This document shows, piece by piece, positions 8,054-17,020 of a DNA stretch of 25,726 bases. The stretch is taken from NCBI GenBank assembly GCA_047605265.1, contig JASGFY010000045.1:1-25726 (forward strand), in the 5' to 3' direction. The first letter of the stretch is position 1, and each line of letters opens with the position of its first letter. This stretch comes from Solimonas sp047605265. Its GTDB lineage: Bacteria; Pseudomonadota; Gammaproteobacteria; Nevskiales; Nevskiaceae. The translations under genes were made by a program, and so were the position numbers. Under the pieces are notes generated by a model, which worked only from the letters and a program-made list of their open reading frames with translations, did no database searches and was not told the origin of the DNA.

Positions 8054-8059
8054 TCGTTC

Positions 8060-8064
8060 GGAGA
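8060..8064 (+). promoter_or_regulatory. Shine–Dalgarno for the DUF4105/Lnb-like gene
   Basis: GGAGA lies six bases before the ATG at 8071, in the 17-base gap after corC. It supports that start and continued transcription from the miaB operon. Confidence 0.6.
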
Positions 8065-8070
8065 ATCGGC

Positions 8071-9309
8071 ATGCGCGGATTCCTGCGCCGCTGTCTTGCG
8101 CTGCTGTGTCTGTTCGTCGCGCTGCCGGCGCTCGCGCAGCAGACGGCGTCGCCCGCGTCGCCGGACGCGGCGCAGGATGCGCCCGACATCGTGCTGATCA
8201 CTTTCGGCCCCGGCCCGCTCTACTGGGAGCGTTTCGGCCACAACGCGATCCTGGTGCGCCAGCCGGGCAGCGCGCGCGGCCTGCTCTACAACTACGGCAT
8301 GTTCAATTTCGGGCAGAAGCATTTCTTCCTGAACTTCGCGCGCGGCCGCATGCAGTACCGGCTCGCCGTGCAGCGCTTCCCCGACGCGCTGGAGCCGTAT
8401 GCCGAAGAGCAGCGCCAGGCATATTTCCAGAAGCTCGATCTGCCGGACGGCGCGCGCCGGGAACTCGCCGCGTTTCTCGCGTGGAACGCCGAGCCCGAGC
8501 ACGCCGAATATCACTACGACTACTTCGTCGACAACTGCTCGACGCGCGTGCGCGACGCGCTCGATCGCGCCAGCGGTGGCGCGCTCAGGCGCATCAGCGA
8601 AGGCGTGCCGACGCAGCGCAGCTACCGCTTCGAGGCGACGCGCCTGATCGGTCCCGATCTGATCCTCGCACTCGGCATGGATCTCGGCATGGGCCCGTCG
8701 GCCGACGAGGCCATTGATCTCTGGCAGCGTAGCTTCGTGCCGATGGTTCTGAAGGACGTCGTCGGCCGCGCGCGGCTGACGGCCGCCGACGGCAGCACGC
8801 ATCCGCTCGTCGAGCGCGAAGGCTGGCTGCTGCAGGGCGACGCGTGGCCGGAGCCCGCCGCGCCGCCGCGCGCCCTGCTGCCGCTCTCCGCGCTCGGCAT
8901 CGGTTTCGCCGTCGTCCTCGTGGGGCTCGCGCGCGTCCGTCGCTACCGCGCCGCGCGCTGGACGTTCGCGTTTCTCGCGTTCTTCACCGCGCTGAAGATG
9001 GCGCTCGGCGGCCTCGTGCTGATCGCCGGCTGGACGCTGACCGAGCACTGGATCATGTGGGCGAACCGCAATCTGCTGCTACTCGATCCGCTGATGCTCG
9101 CGCTGCTGCCGATGTGGATCATGTCGGCGCGCGCCGGTTGGCGGCCGAAGCGCTGGCAGCGCGTGCTCGCCGTGAGCATCGCCATCGCCGCCACGCTGAG
9201 CGTGCCGCTGCTGCTGTTGCCGGGCGCGCAGCAGAACCTGCCGTGGATCGCGCTGTGGCTGCCGCTGCATCTGGCGCTAGCGTCGGTCGTGCTGCGCCAG
9301 CGCGCGTAA
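8071..9309 (+). CDS. DUF4105 / Lnb-type membrane protein, candidate lipoprotein N-acyltransferase
   Basis: A 412-residue envelope protein. A signal sequence (about 1–22, ending ALPALA-Q) leads to a periplasmic domain with DUF4105 hallmarks: FGHNAILV (H57), LLYNYGMFNF (72–80), FARGRMQYRL and YDYFVDNCSTRVRD (C156). Five hydrophobic segments then span about residues 268–410. From memory, this Pfam domain is now called the Lnb N-terminal periplasmic domain, after a lipoprotein N-acyltransferase described in Bacteroides. H57 and C156 would be the papain/NlpC-like active-site pair (my inference). It lies 17 bases after corC, where gammaproteobacteria usually carry lnt. Family assignment is strong; the reaction here is inferred. 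Confidence 0.75.
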   Translation: MRGFLRRCLALLCLFVALPALAQQTASPASPDAAQDAPDIVLITFGPGPLYWERFGHNAILVRQPGSARGLLYNYGMFNFGQKHFFLNFARGRMQYRLAVQRFPDALEPYAEEQRQAYFQKLDLPDGARRELAAFLAWNAEPEHAEYHYDYFVDNCSTRVRDALDRASGGALRRISEGVPTQRSYRFEATRLIGPDLILALGMDLGMGPSADEAIDLWQRSFVPMVLKDVVGRARLTAADGSTHPLVEREGWLLQGDAWPEPAAPPRALLPLSALGIGFAVVLVGLARVRRYRAARWTFAFLAFFTALKMALGGLVLIAGWTLTEHWIMWANRNLLLLDPLMLALLPMWIMSARAGWRPKRWQRVLAVSIAIAATLSVPLLLLPGAQQNLPWIALWLPLHLALASVVLRQRA

Positions 9310-9320
9310 GGACCGTCGCC

Positions 9321-9358
9321 GCGCGCATCTGTACAGGCGATCCGCGCGCGATCTGTAC
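9321..9358 (+). repeat. Direct repeat GCGCG(C/CG)ATCTGTAC upstream of the EamA gene
   Basis: ATCTGTAC occurs at 9327–9334 and again at 9351–9358, each behind a GCGCGC run, with a 24-base period. It sits 36–73 bases before the −10 candidate of the EamA gene. Spaced direct repeats with CTGTAC cores suit an operator for a dimeric regulator such as a GntR/MocR-type protein (inference). Confidence 0.45.
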
Positions 9359-9372
9359 TCGCGCTGTCTCTG

Positions 9373-9399
9373 TTGCGCCGGATTCGCGCGCTCGACAAT
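9373..9399 (+). promoter_or_regulatory. Possible promoter of the EamA gene, leaderless spacing
   Basis: TTGCGC (9373–9378) and GACAAT (9394–9399) are 15 bases apart. Transcription starting about seven bases after the −10 would begin on the A of the ATG at 9406, which has no Shine–Dalgarno. The spacing is shorter than ideal, so this is weak. Confidence 0.25.
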
Positions 9400-9405
9400 G
9401 CGCGG

Positions 9406-10320
9406 ATGAACAACACTTCGGCTGCATGGCGCGACGGCCTGATCGGCGTGCTGATCTTCAGCGGCTCGCTGCCGGCGACGCGCGTCGCCCTGAGCGGTTT
9501 CGATCCCGGATTCCTGAGTGGTGCGCGCGCCGCGATCGCCGGCGTGCTCGCATTGCTCGTGCTGATCGTCCTGCGCCGGCCGTGGCCGCGGCGTGGCGAA
9601 TTCGCCGCGCTGTTCGCCGTCGCGGCCGGCGTCGTCATCGGCTTTCCGCTGTTCAGCGCGCTGGCGCTGCGCCACATCACCTCGGCGCAGGCGCTGGTGT
9701 TTATTGGCCTGCTGCCGCTGACGACCGCGATCTTCGCCGTCCTGCGCGGCGGCGAGCGTCCCGCTCTGCCGTTCTGGCTGTTCGCGGCGATGGGCAGCGC
9801 GCTGGTGCTGGCCTTCGCCGCGGGCCGGCGCGGCGATTCGCCGAGCGATGCAGGCGAAACTCTGGCCGGCGACGGCTGGATGCTGGCGGCGATCGTCGTC
9901 TGCGGCTTCGGTTACGCCGAGGGCGCGCGACTGTCGCGCCGATTCGGCGGCTGGCAGACGATCTGCTGGGCGCTGGTGCTCGTGTTGCCGGCGACGCTGC
10001 CGTTCTCGCTGTTGACGTGGCCGGCGTCCACGCGCGATGTCGCGTTGCCGGCGTGGCTGAGCCTCGCCTATGTCTCGCTGTTCAGCATGCTGATCGGCTT
10101 CGTATTCTGGTATCGCGGCCTCGCGCTTGGGGGCATCGCCACGATCGGCCAGCTACAGCTGCTGCAACCGATGTCCGGCCTGCTGCTGGCCGCCGCGTTG
10201 CTCGGCGAAACCGTGACCGCGGCGATGCTGGCGACTACGCTGGCGGTCGCGTTCTGCGTCGCGGCGGCGCGCCGTTACGCGACGCCGCGCGCAAGCCCCG
10301 CGCTGCTTCCGTCGCGATAG
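9406..10320 (+). CDS. EamA/DMT family transporter
   Basis: A 304-residue inner-membrane protein with ten hydrophobic segments arranged as two repeats of five, the EamA (drug/metabolite transporter) fold. Family features include ALRHITSAQALVFIGLLPLTTAIFA at the end of repeat one, and the related stretch near 238–260 (YRGLALGGIATIGQLQLLQP) in repeat two. The substrate is unknown; EamA proteins often export amino acids or metabolites. I chose the ATG at 9406 (MNNTSAAW) over a TTG at 9373, whose extra residues are basic and atypical. The gene begins 96 bases after the Lnb-like gene and has its own candidate operator, so it may be a separate transcription unit. Confidence 0.88.
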   Translation: MNNTSAAWRDGLIGVLIFSGSLPATRVALSGFDPGFLSGARAAIAGVLALLVLIVLRRPWPRRGEFAALFAVAAGVVIGFPLFSALALRHITSAQALVFIGLLPLTTAIFAVLRGGERPALPFWLFAAMGSALVLAFAAGRRGDSPSDAGETLAGDGWMLAAIVVCGFGYAEGARLSRRFGGWQTICWALVLVLPATLPFSLLTWPASTRDVALPAWLSLAYVSLFSMLIGFVFWYRGLALGGIATIGQLQLLQPMSGLLLAAALLGETVTAAMLATTLAVAFCVAAARRYATPRASPALLPSR

Positions 10321-10321
10321 G

Positions 10322-10436
10322 ACGTATCGATTCGGTCGAGCCGCCGCCGCGGGCCCGGCCAAGGCGAGCTGTCCGCCGAGCCCTTTCGTCATCGCCGCGG
10401 CCTGCACGCCGGCGACGATCTGCGGGTTGACGTTGC
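10322..10436 (-). other. Coding-like stretch, unrecognised, in a shifted frame after the aldolase remnant
   Basis: Following the aldolase remnant but shifted by one base, the minus strand reads NVNPQIVAGVQAAAMTKGLG with strong third-position G/C. It has no start and runs into the 3' end of the EamA gene. It could be a later part of the same dead gene after deletion and frameshift, a piece of another gene, or chance. I do not recognise it. Confidence 0.25.
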
Positions 10437-10750
10437 GCGTCGGGCCGCACGGCGTGGATCGCGCTGTGGATCGTGAAGCCGGCGGGATTGATCGCGTGCG
10501 GCGGGTCCATCACCTTGTTGCCGTGCAGGTCGATCTTCACGAGGCTGGACGCGGTGATCTCGTCGAACAGCTAGCCTCAGGGGCTGATCAGGAAGGGGTC
10601 TTCTTCGCCGGGCACGCGTGCCCAGGTGTGCGTGAAGACCAGATCGTCCCAGCCGAAATGCGCGACAAGCCGGCAGGCGGCAGCGAGATCGACGCGCGCC
10701 TGCCACTCGGCGTCGGAAACCTGCGCGTGGATGGAAGCGCCGGTGTTGAT
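10433..10750 (-). pseudogene. Class II aldolase/adducin family pseudogene
   Basis: The minus strand encodes an unmistakable N-terminal half of a class II aldolase: DAEWQARVDLAAACRLVAHF, then GWDDLVFTHTWARVPG and EEDPFLISP, and after two in-frame stops LFDEITASSLVKIDLHGNKV and NPAGFTIHSAIHA. The stops (TGA at 10577–10579 and TAG at 10571–10573) replace residues of the usual P-Y-G-x-L-F stretch. The expected start also looks lost: GAGGAG at 10757–10762 is followed after six bases by ATC, where ATG would fit. The metal-binding HLHT region and the whole C-terminal half are missing. The gene is dead by several independent lesions. Confidence 0.88.
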
Positions 10751-10849
10751 GGCGGTCTCCTCGGATCGCTTGTCGTTTGCCGGTGACAGTAGCGCAAGCG
10801 ATGCGCGATCGCCCATGCTGTAGCGCGAATTTCCCCCGGAGTTTTCCCC
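10751..10849. other. Intergenic region between the dead aldolase and maf
   Basis: These 99 bases hold the old Shine–Dalgarno of the aldolase (minus strand, 10757–10762) and the maf ribosome site (GGAG, 10838–10841). I could not pick a convincing maf promoter. Confidence 0.4.
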
Positions 10850-11442
10850 TTGCCGTCGCCGCAGCTGCTGCTCGCCTCGCAATCGCCGCGCCGCGCCGAA
10901 CTGCTGCGCCAGCTCGGCCTGCGCATCGTCGTCGCGCCGGCCGACGTCGCCGAAGGCGCGCACGACGGCGAGGCGCCGGCGCGGTATGCGCAACGCATCG
11001 CTCTCGAAAAGGCGCGAGCCGGATGGGCGGCGTCGGACGGCGCGCTGCCGGTGCTCGGCGCGGACACCGATGTCGTGCTCGACGGCCGCATCCTCGGCAA
11101 GCCGAAGGACCGCGCCGATGCGCTGGCGATGCTCGCCGCGCTGTCGGACCGCGAGCACGAGGTTTACTCGGCGGTCGCCGTCGTGCGCGGCGAACAGGAA
11201 GGGCTGGCGCTGTCGGTGACGCGCGTCGCGTTCGGCGTGATCACGCCGGCGCAGGCGGCGGCTTACTGGGCGAGCGGCGAGCCGGCCGACAAGGCCGGCG
11301 CCTACGGCATCCAGGGCCTCGGCGCGCAGTTCGTGCGCGGGATCCGCGGCTCGTACAGCGGCGTCGTCGGCCTGCCGCTCTACGAGACCACCACACTTCT
11401 GAAACAATTCGGCATCGAAACCCTAGTCTTCGTCTCCCCATC

Positions 11443-11446
<4 letters not shown>
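10850..11446 (+). CDS. maf: Maf family nucleotide pyrophosphatase (YhdE type)
   Basis: A 198-residue Maf/HAM1-like nucleoside triphosphate pyrophosphatase, which clears non-canonical or excess nucleotides such as dTTP, UTP and modified UTPs. LASQSPRRAELL at residues 8–19 is the substrate loop and GADTDVVLDGRILGKPKD at 70–87 carries the catalytic acids. The YhdE/Maf subtype is inferred from synteny: rng and yhdP follow as in E. coli. The start is a TTG at 10850, with GGAG at 10838–10841 eight bases upstream and a proper family N terminus. The stop overlaps the rng GTG start. Confidence 0.92.
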
Positions 11447-12895
<1,449 letters not shown>

Positions 12896-12900
<5 letters not shown>

Positions 12901-12919
12901 GGGCCACTGTGAGGGCCAC
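12896..12919 (+). repeat. 12-base tandem duplication at the rng stop codon
   Basis: TGTGAGGGCCAC occurs twice in a row (12896–12907 and 12908–12919). The first copy contains the rng TGA and the second places another in-frame TGA four codons later, so the duplication is harmless to the protein. It looks like a recent slippage event. Confidence 0.8.
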
Positions 12920-12936
12920 GCGCGGATGCGTGTGGC
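12915..12936 (+). terminator. Hairpin after rng, without a T-run
   Basis: A nine-base stem, GCCACGCGC and GCGTGTGGC with one G·U pair, encloses a four-base loop 15 bases after the rng stop. No T-tract follows, so this is at best a weak terminator or an mRNA-end structure. Confidence 0.35.
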
Positions 12937-12978
12937 GGGGTGAGGGAATGCGGCGCCGGGGATTCCGTGCGCCGGGTC

Positions 12979-12996
12979 ACACGGCTCAGGCCGTGT
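12979..12996 (+). other. Perfect seven-base hairpin in the rng–yhdP gap
   Basis: ACACGGC, loop TCAG, then GCCGTGT form a perfect stem. No T-tract follows. It lies just upstream of an AT-rich TAATAT (13015–13020) that may be the yhdP −10, so it could instead be an operator-like palindrome. Confidence 0.35.
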
Positions 12997-13014
12997 TCAG
13001 CGCGCGCAGTGCCT

Positions 13015-13020
13015 TAATAT
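13015..13020 (+). promoter_or_regulatory. Possible −10 element for yhdP
   Basis: TAATAT lies 65 bases before the yhdP ATG and is the only AT-rich hexamer in the gap. The −35 region is weak. Confidence 0.3.
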
Positions 13021-13084
13021 GCCGCTCGGCACGCGACAATCGCGCGTCCCGCTGCCTCCCTTTCTGCCTGTCGCCTGTCAAAGC

Positions 13085-16000
13085 ATGGAACGCGTCAAAC
13101 GCCGCTGGTGGACCTGGGCGATCACCCTGCTGACCACCGTGGTCATTCTCGGTGCGGCCATCAGCGGCCTGTTCCAGCTCGCCGTGCTGGCGTTGCCGAG
13201 CTACCGCGCCGACCTCTCGGCGTGGGTCACGCACGTCGCCAACCGGCCGGTGCAGATCGGCGGCGTCAATCTGGGCTGGCGGGGCCTCGCGCCGCAGCTC
13301 CAGCTCAACGACATCACCCTGTTCAGCGAGGACGGCGACGAAAGCCTGACGCTCGAGCGCCTGAATCTCGGCTTCAGCCTGTTCCGCTTCGTGATCGGCA
13401 ATGTCTTTCCGGACCGTCTCGAAATGTCGGGTCTGACGATCGCCGTCGACCGCGACGATGACGGCACCTGGCGGATCGCCGGCTTCGCGACCGGCGACGG
13501 CAGTCTGGCGGCCAAGGACCGCGAAGCCTGGGCGCGCGATCTGGCGCGCTTCCGCCATCTGGTGCTGCGCAACTGCACGGTGACGTTCGCCGGCACGCCC
13601 TATGGCAGCGACGGCCAGCAGATCCGCGTCACGCGGCTCGATGTCGATCAGGGCGACGACGGCTTCGAGGTCGGCGGTCGCCTGCAGTTGCCGGTGACCT
13701 ACGGCGACACTGTCGAAGTGTCCGCCGACATCGATGGTTCGCTGTTGCTGCCGCAGCAGTGGCGCGGCGACTTCGAGGTCGACGTGCGGCGCCTGCGCCC
13801 GCAGGGCTGGCTGGAGCCGTATCTGCAGCCCGGCGTGCAGATCGCGGCCGAGAATTTCGACGCGCAGATCGAGGGCAACGTCGCCGACGGCCGGCTCGTG
13901 CACGCCGACGTGGCGATCGACAGTGACGCGCTGGTCGTCGCGCGCGGCGGCCAGGCGAGCGGCGCGAAGCAGGCGCGTCTGCGCGCCGGCGTGCGCGACG
14001 AAGCGCACGGCTGGATCGTCGACCTCAAGGAACTGCGCTTCGACGCGCAGCGCCTCGCGCACGGCAGCCTGCGCTGGGGCAGTGACGCGCAGGGGCGCGA
14101 GATCGACGCCGACGTCGACGAACTGCAGCTCGCGCGGCTGATGCCGTGGCTGGTGGTCTGGCGCGAGTCGCCGACGGCGCTGCAGCAGGCGTCGCGGTTG
14201 TCGGGCGCGGTGCGCAACCTGGTGCTGCGCCTGCGTTGCGACGCCGACGGCGCGACGCGCTACTCGGCGACCGGCCGGCTCGACGGCATCGCGCTCGCCG
14301 CCGACGATCACCTCGGCTTCTCCGGTCTCAGCGGCGAGGTGTCGGCGGACGAGTCCGGCGGCCAGCTGCGCCTCGCGCAGGTGCCGCTGCAGCTGGAACT
14401 GCCGTCGGTGCTGGCGAAGCCGCTGCCGCTCGAATCGCTCGACGCGCAACTGCAGTGGACGCGCACGGCCGACGGCTGGCGGTTCGGCAGCCCGGCGTTC
14501 GCGTGGCAGCTGGCCGGCACGGCCGGCAGCGGCCGCTTCGACCTGCAGCTGCCGGCGAACGCCGACGCCTCGCCGCTGCTCGATCTGCAGGCGCATTTCA
14601 GCGCGCAGGACGTCAACCGCCTGAAGCCGTACGTGCCGACGCACTGGTCCGAGCATTTGCGCGACTGGCTGAACCAGGGGCTCGTGCACGGCCGCGTGCC
14701 GCGCGCCGATCTGGCGATCCGCGGACCGCTGCGCGATTTCCCGTTCGCCGCGCATCCGAGCGGCAGCTGGAAGCTCGATCTCGACGCGGCCGGCGTCGAT
14801 CTCGCGTTCGCGCCCGGCTGGCCGCCGCTCGACGCGGTATCGGCCAGGATCGAATTCAGCGGCGCCGGCCTCACCGTCACCGGCACCGGCGGCAAGCTCA
14901 ACGGCAACCGGATCGACCGCGCCGTCGCGCGCTTCGACGATTTCGCGGACGGCGTGCTGACGGTCGACGCGGCGGGCAGCGGCGAGATCGCGCGCTACTA
15001 CGACTTCCTGCGCGATTCGCCGCTGCACGCGCGTCTGTCGGGCCTGCTCGACCAGACGCGAGCGGCCGGCAACGCCAGCGTCGCCGTGCGGCTGAACCTG
15101 CCGCTGCGCGACATCAAGACCACCACGGTCGACGGCAGCGTCGCGCTCGACAACGTGCAGATGTTCTACAGCAAGCTCGACCAGCCGATCAGCGGCATCA
15201 GCGGCACGGTGCACTTCGACGACCACGGCGTGGCCGGCGAAGGCCTGACCGGCCGTTTCGCGGATCTGCCGCTGGCGGTGCGCATCGTGCCACGCGACGG
15301 CACGCACGGCGTGGTCGTCGCCGAGTTCCCGTTCGCCGCCGATGCCGACGGCCACGGCGCCAGCCAGTTCGTTCCGGCCTTCCTGCGCCCGTCGTTGAAT
15401 GGCCGCAGCGACTGGCGCGCCGAGCTGCCGCTCTACGAATCCCCCGAGCAGTACGGCGGCACGGCGCTGACGCTGAGCAGCGATCTGCGCGGCACCGCGG
15501 TGACGCTGCCCGAGCCGCTCGCCAAGCCGGCCGACGCGGCGGCGCCGCTGACGGTGCGCATCGGCGGCGATGCCGCGGCGCCGCTGCGCATCGGCGTGTC
15601 CTACGCGCAGAAGCTCGGCGCCGATCTGGCGCTCGCCGACGACGACGAGCACAAGGGCCTGCGTCTCGACGGCATGAACCTGCGCTTCGGCAACGCGCCG
15701 CCGCCCAGGGCCGTCAAGGGGCGCTCGGTCGTCGACGGCCGCGGCGAGACGATGGACGTCGCCGCCTGGCTCGGCATGCTCGGCTCGCACGGCGAGCAGC
15801 AGGCTGCCGGCAACGGCAACGGCAACGGCAGCGGTGGCGGCGAGGGCGCGCCGATCGATCTCGTCGATCTCGACATCGCGCACCTGCGCTATCAGCATCA
15901 GCTCAGCGGGCCCACGCATCTGCGCTGGGTCCCGCTGCCGAACGGCTGGCGCGCCAGCCTGGACGGCGAGGGCGCGCAGGGCAGCGTCGAATTCTCGGGC

Positions 16001-17020
16001 GCCGCCGGCGCGCCGTCGGGCCGTATCGTCGCGCGCCTCGAACACCTACAGTTGACGCCGCTCGGCGAAGCCGCCGCGGCCGAGAAGGAAGCCGCCGGCA
16101 AGCTGCCCGCCGCGGTCGCCGGCGCCAATGCGCAGAGCGATGCGCCGCCGACCGATCCTTCGCGCTGGCCGGAAATCGATGCGGTCGTCGACCGGCTCGG
16201 CGCCGACGGCAAGGACTTCGGCCGCCTCGAACTGCGCAGCGCGCGCGTGCCGGGCGGCCAGCGGCTCGATCGCCTGACGGTCGGCGGCGGCGTGCTCGAC
16301 CTCGACGCCAGCGGCCAGTGGCGGCGCATCGACGGACGCTCGTCGGCCGAGCTGCGCGTCAAGCTCGATTCGAGCGATTTCGAATCCGTGGTCAAGGCGG
16401 CCGACTTCGACGCCAACTTCAAGGCCAAGCAGACGCATTTCAACAGCGATCTGAAATGGGCGCCGTCACCGACCGGCCTGGTCTGGCAGGCGGCGGCCGG
16501 CCGCGTCGACCTGCAGGCCGAGAACGGCCAGGTCCGGGCGATCAAGCCGGGCGCCAGCCGCGTGCTCGGCCTGCTGAACTTCTACGCGCTGCCGCGGCGC
16601 CTCACGCTGAACTTCAGCGACGTCACCGACGACGCGCTGGCGTTCGACCGCGTCGAAGGCCATTTCGATCTCGGCGCCGGCGCGGCGACCACCGACGATC
16701 TCACCGTGCGCGGTCCCTCGGTGCGCATCGACCTGCGCGGCCGCATCGGCCTTGCCGCGCGCGACTACGATCAGCGCGTGACGGTCTATCCGGCCGGCGT
16801 GTCGTCCGGCGTCACGCTGGGCGCCGCGCTGCTCGGCGGTCCGGCGGTCGGCGCGCTGGTGCTGCTGGCACAGGAAGTGCTCGACAAGCCGCTCGATCAG
16901 GTCACGCAGCTGAGCTATCACGTCACCGGCAGCTGGGACAATCCGAAAGTCGAGAAGATCGACGCGCGCAGCGCCTCGCCGGCGACGCGCAAGAAGGACA
17001 AGGAGACAAAGACGAAATGA
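13085..17020 (+). CDS. yhdP: YhdP family AsmA-like protein (intermembrane phospholipid transport)
   Basis: A 1311-residue protein with one N-terminal membrane anchor (about residues 9–38) and a long periplasmic region of repeating beta-rich AsmA/DUF3971 units. E. coli YhdP has 1266 residues and, with TamB and YdbH, bridges the periplasm to move phospholipids to the outer membrane. The C-terminal AsmA-like part is recognisable (about 1140–1295), and a lysine-rich tail ends the protein. A Gly-Asn linker at about 909–916 is encoded by a GGCAAC microsatellite. I chose the ATG at 13085 (MERVKRRWW), which puts the anchor at the very N terminus; an ATG at 13019 would add 22 proline-rich residues. 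It precedes a nitrilase gene with an ATGA overlap. Confidence 0.92.
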   Translation: MERVKRRWWTWAITLLTTVVILGAAISGLFQLAVLALPSYRADLSAWVTHVANRPVQIGGVNLGWRGLAPQLQLNDITLFSEDGDESLTLERLNLGFSLFRFVIGNVFPDRLEMSGLTIAVDRDDDGTWRIAGFATGDGSLAAKDREAWARDLARFRHLVLRNCTVTFAGTPYGSDGQQIRVTRLDVDQGDDGFEVGGRLQLPVTYGDTVEVSADIDGSLLLPQQWRGDFEVDVRRLRPQGWLEPYLQPGVQIAAENFDAQIEGNVADGRLVHADVAIDSDALVVARGGQASGAKQARLRAGVRDEAHGWIVDLKELRFDAQRLAHGSLRWGSDAQGREIDADVDELQLARLMPWLVVWRESPTALQQASRLSGAVRNLVLRLRCDADGATRYSATGRLDGIALAADDHLGFSGLSGEVSADESGGQLRLAQVPLQLELPSVLAKPLPLESLDAQLQWTRTADGWRFGSPAFAWQLAGTAGSGRFDLQLPANADASPLLDLQAHFSAQDVNRLKPYVPTHWSEHLRDWLNQGLVHGRVPRADLAIRGPLRDFPFAAHPSGSWKLDLDAAGVDLAFAPGWPPLDAVSARIEFSGAGLTVTGTGGKLNGNRIDRAVARFDDFADGVLTVDAAGSGEIARYYDFLRDSPLHARLSGLLDQTRAAGNASVAVRLNLPLRDIKTTTVDGSVALDNVQMFYSKLDQPISGISGTVHFDDHGVAGEGLTGRFADLPLAVRIVPRDGTHGVVVAEFPFAADADGHGASQFVPAFLRPSLNGRSDWRAELPLYESPEQYGGTALTLSSDLRGTAVTLPEPLAKPADAAAPLTVRIGGDAAAPLRIGVSYAQKLGADLALADDDEHKGLRLDGMNLRFGNAPPPRAVKGRSVVDGRGETMDVAAWLGMLGSHGEQQAAGNGNGNGSGGGEGAPIDLVDLDIAHLRYQHQLSGPTHLRWVPLPNGWRASLDGEGAQGSVEFSGAAGAPSGRIVARLEHLQLTPLGEAAAAEKEAAGKLPAAVAGANAQSDAPPTDPSRWPEIDAVVDRLGADGKDFGRLELRSARVPGGQRLDRLTVGGGVLDLDASGQWRRIDGRSSAELRVKLDSSDFESVVKAADFDANFKAKQTHFNSDLKWAPSPTGLVWQAAAGRVDLQAENGQVRAIKPGASRVLGLLNFYALPRRLTLNFSDVTDDALAFDRVEGHFDLGAGAATTDDLTVRGPSVRIDLRGRIGLAARDYDQRVTVYPAGVSSGVTLGAALLGGPAVGALVLLAQEVLDKPLDQVTQLSYHVTGSWDNPKVEKIDARSASPATRKKDKETKTK
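15809..15832 (+). repeat. GGCAAC hexanucleotide repeat inside yhdP
   Basis: Three perfect GGCAAC units plus a fourth as GGCAGC encode a Gly-Asn linker. Units are six bases, so copy-number changes stay in frame and only alter linker length. Confidence 0.8.

Noticed and set aside
8071..9309. Calling the DUF4105 gene lnt itself
   Set aside because: It has no nitrilase-fold Glu-Lys-Cys triad and a different membrane layout, so it is not an Lnt homologue even though it occupies the lnt position.
12986..16045. A 1019-codon open frame on the minus strand opposite yhdP
   Set aside because: It is rich in Arg, Ala, Gln and His with no domain character, typical of antisense frames in GC-rich genes. 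yhdP on the plus strand has clear homology and codon bias.
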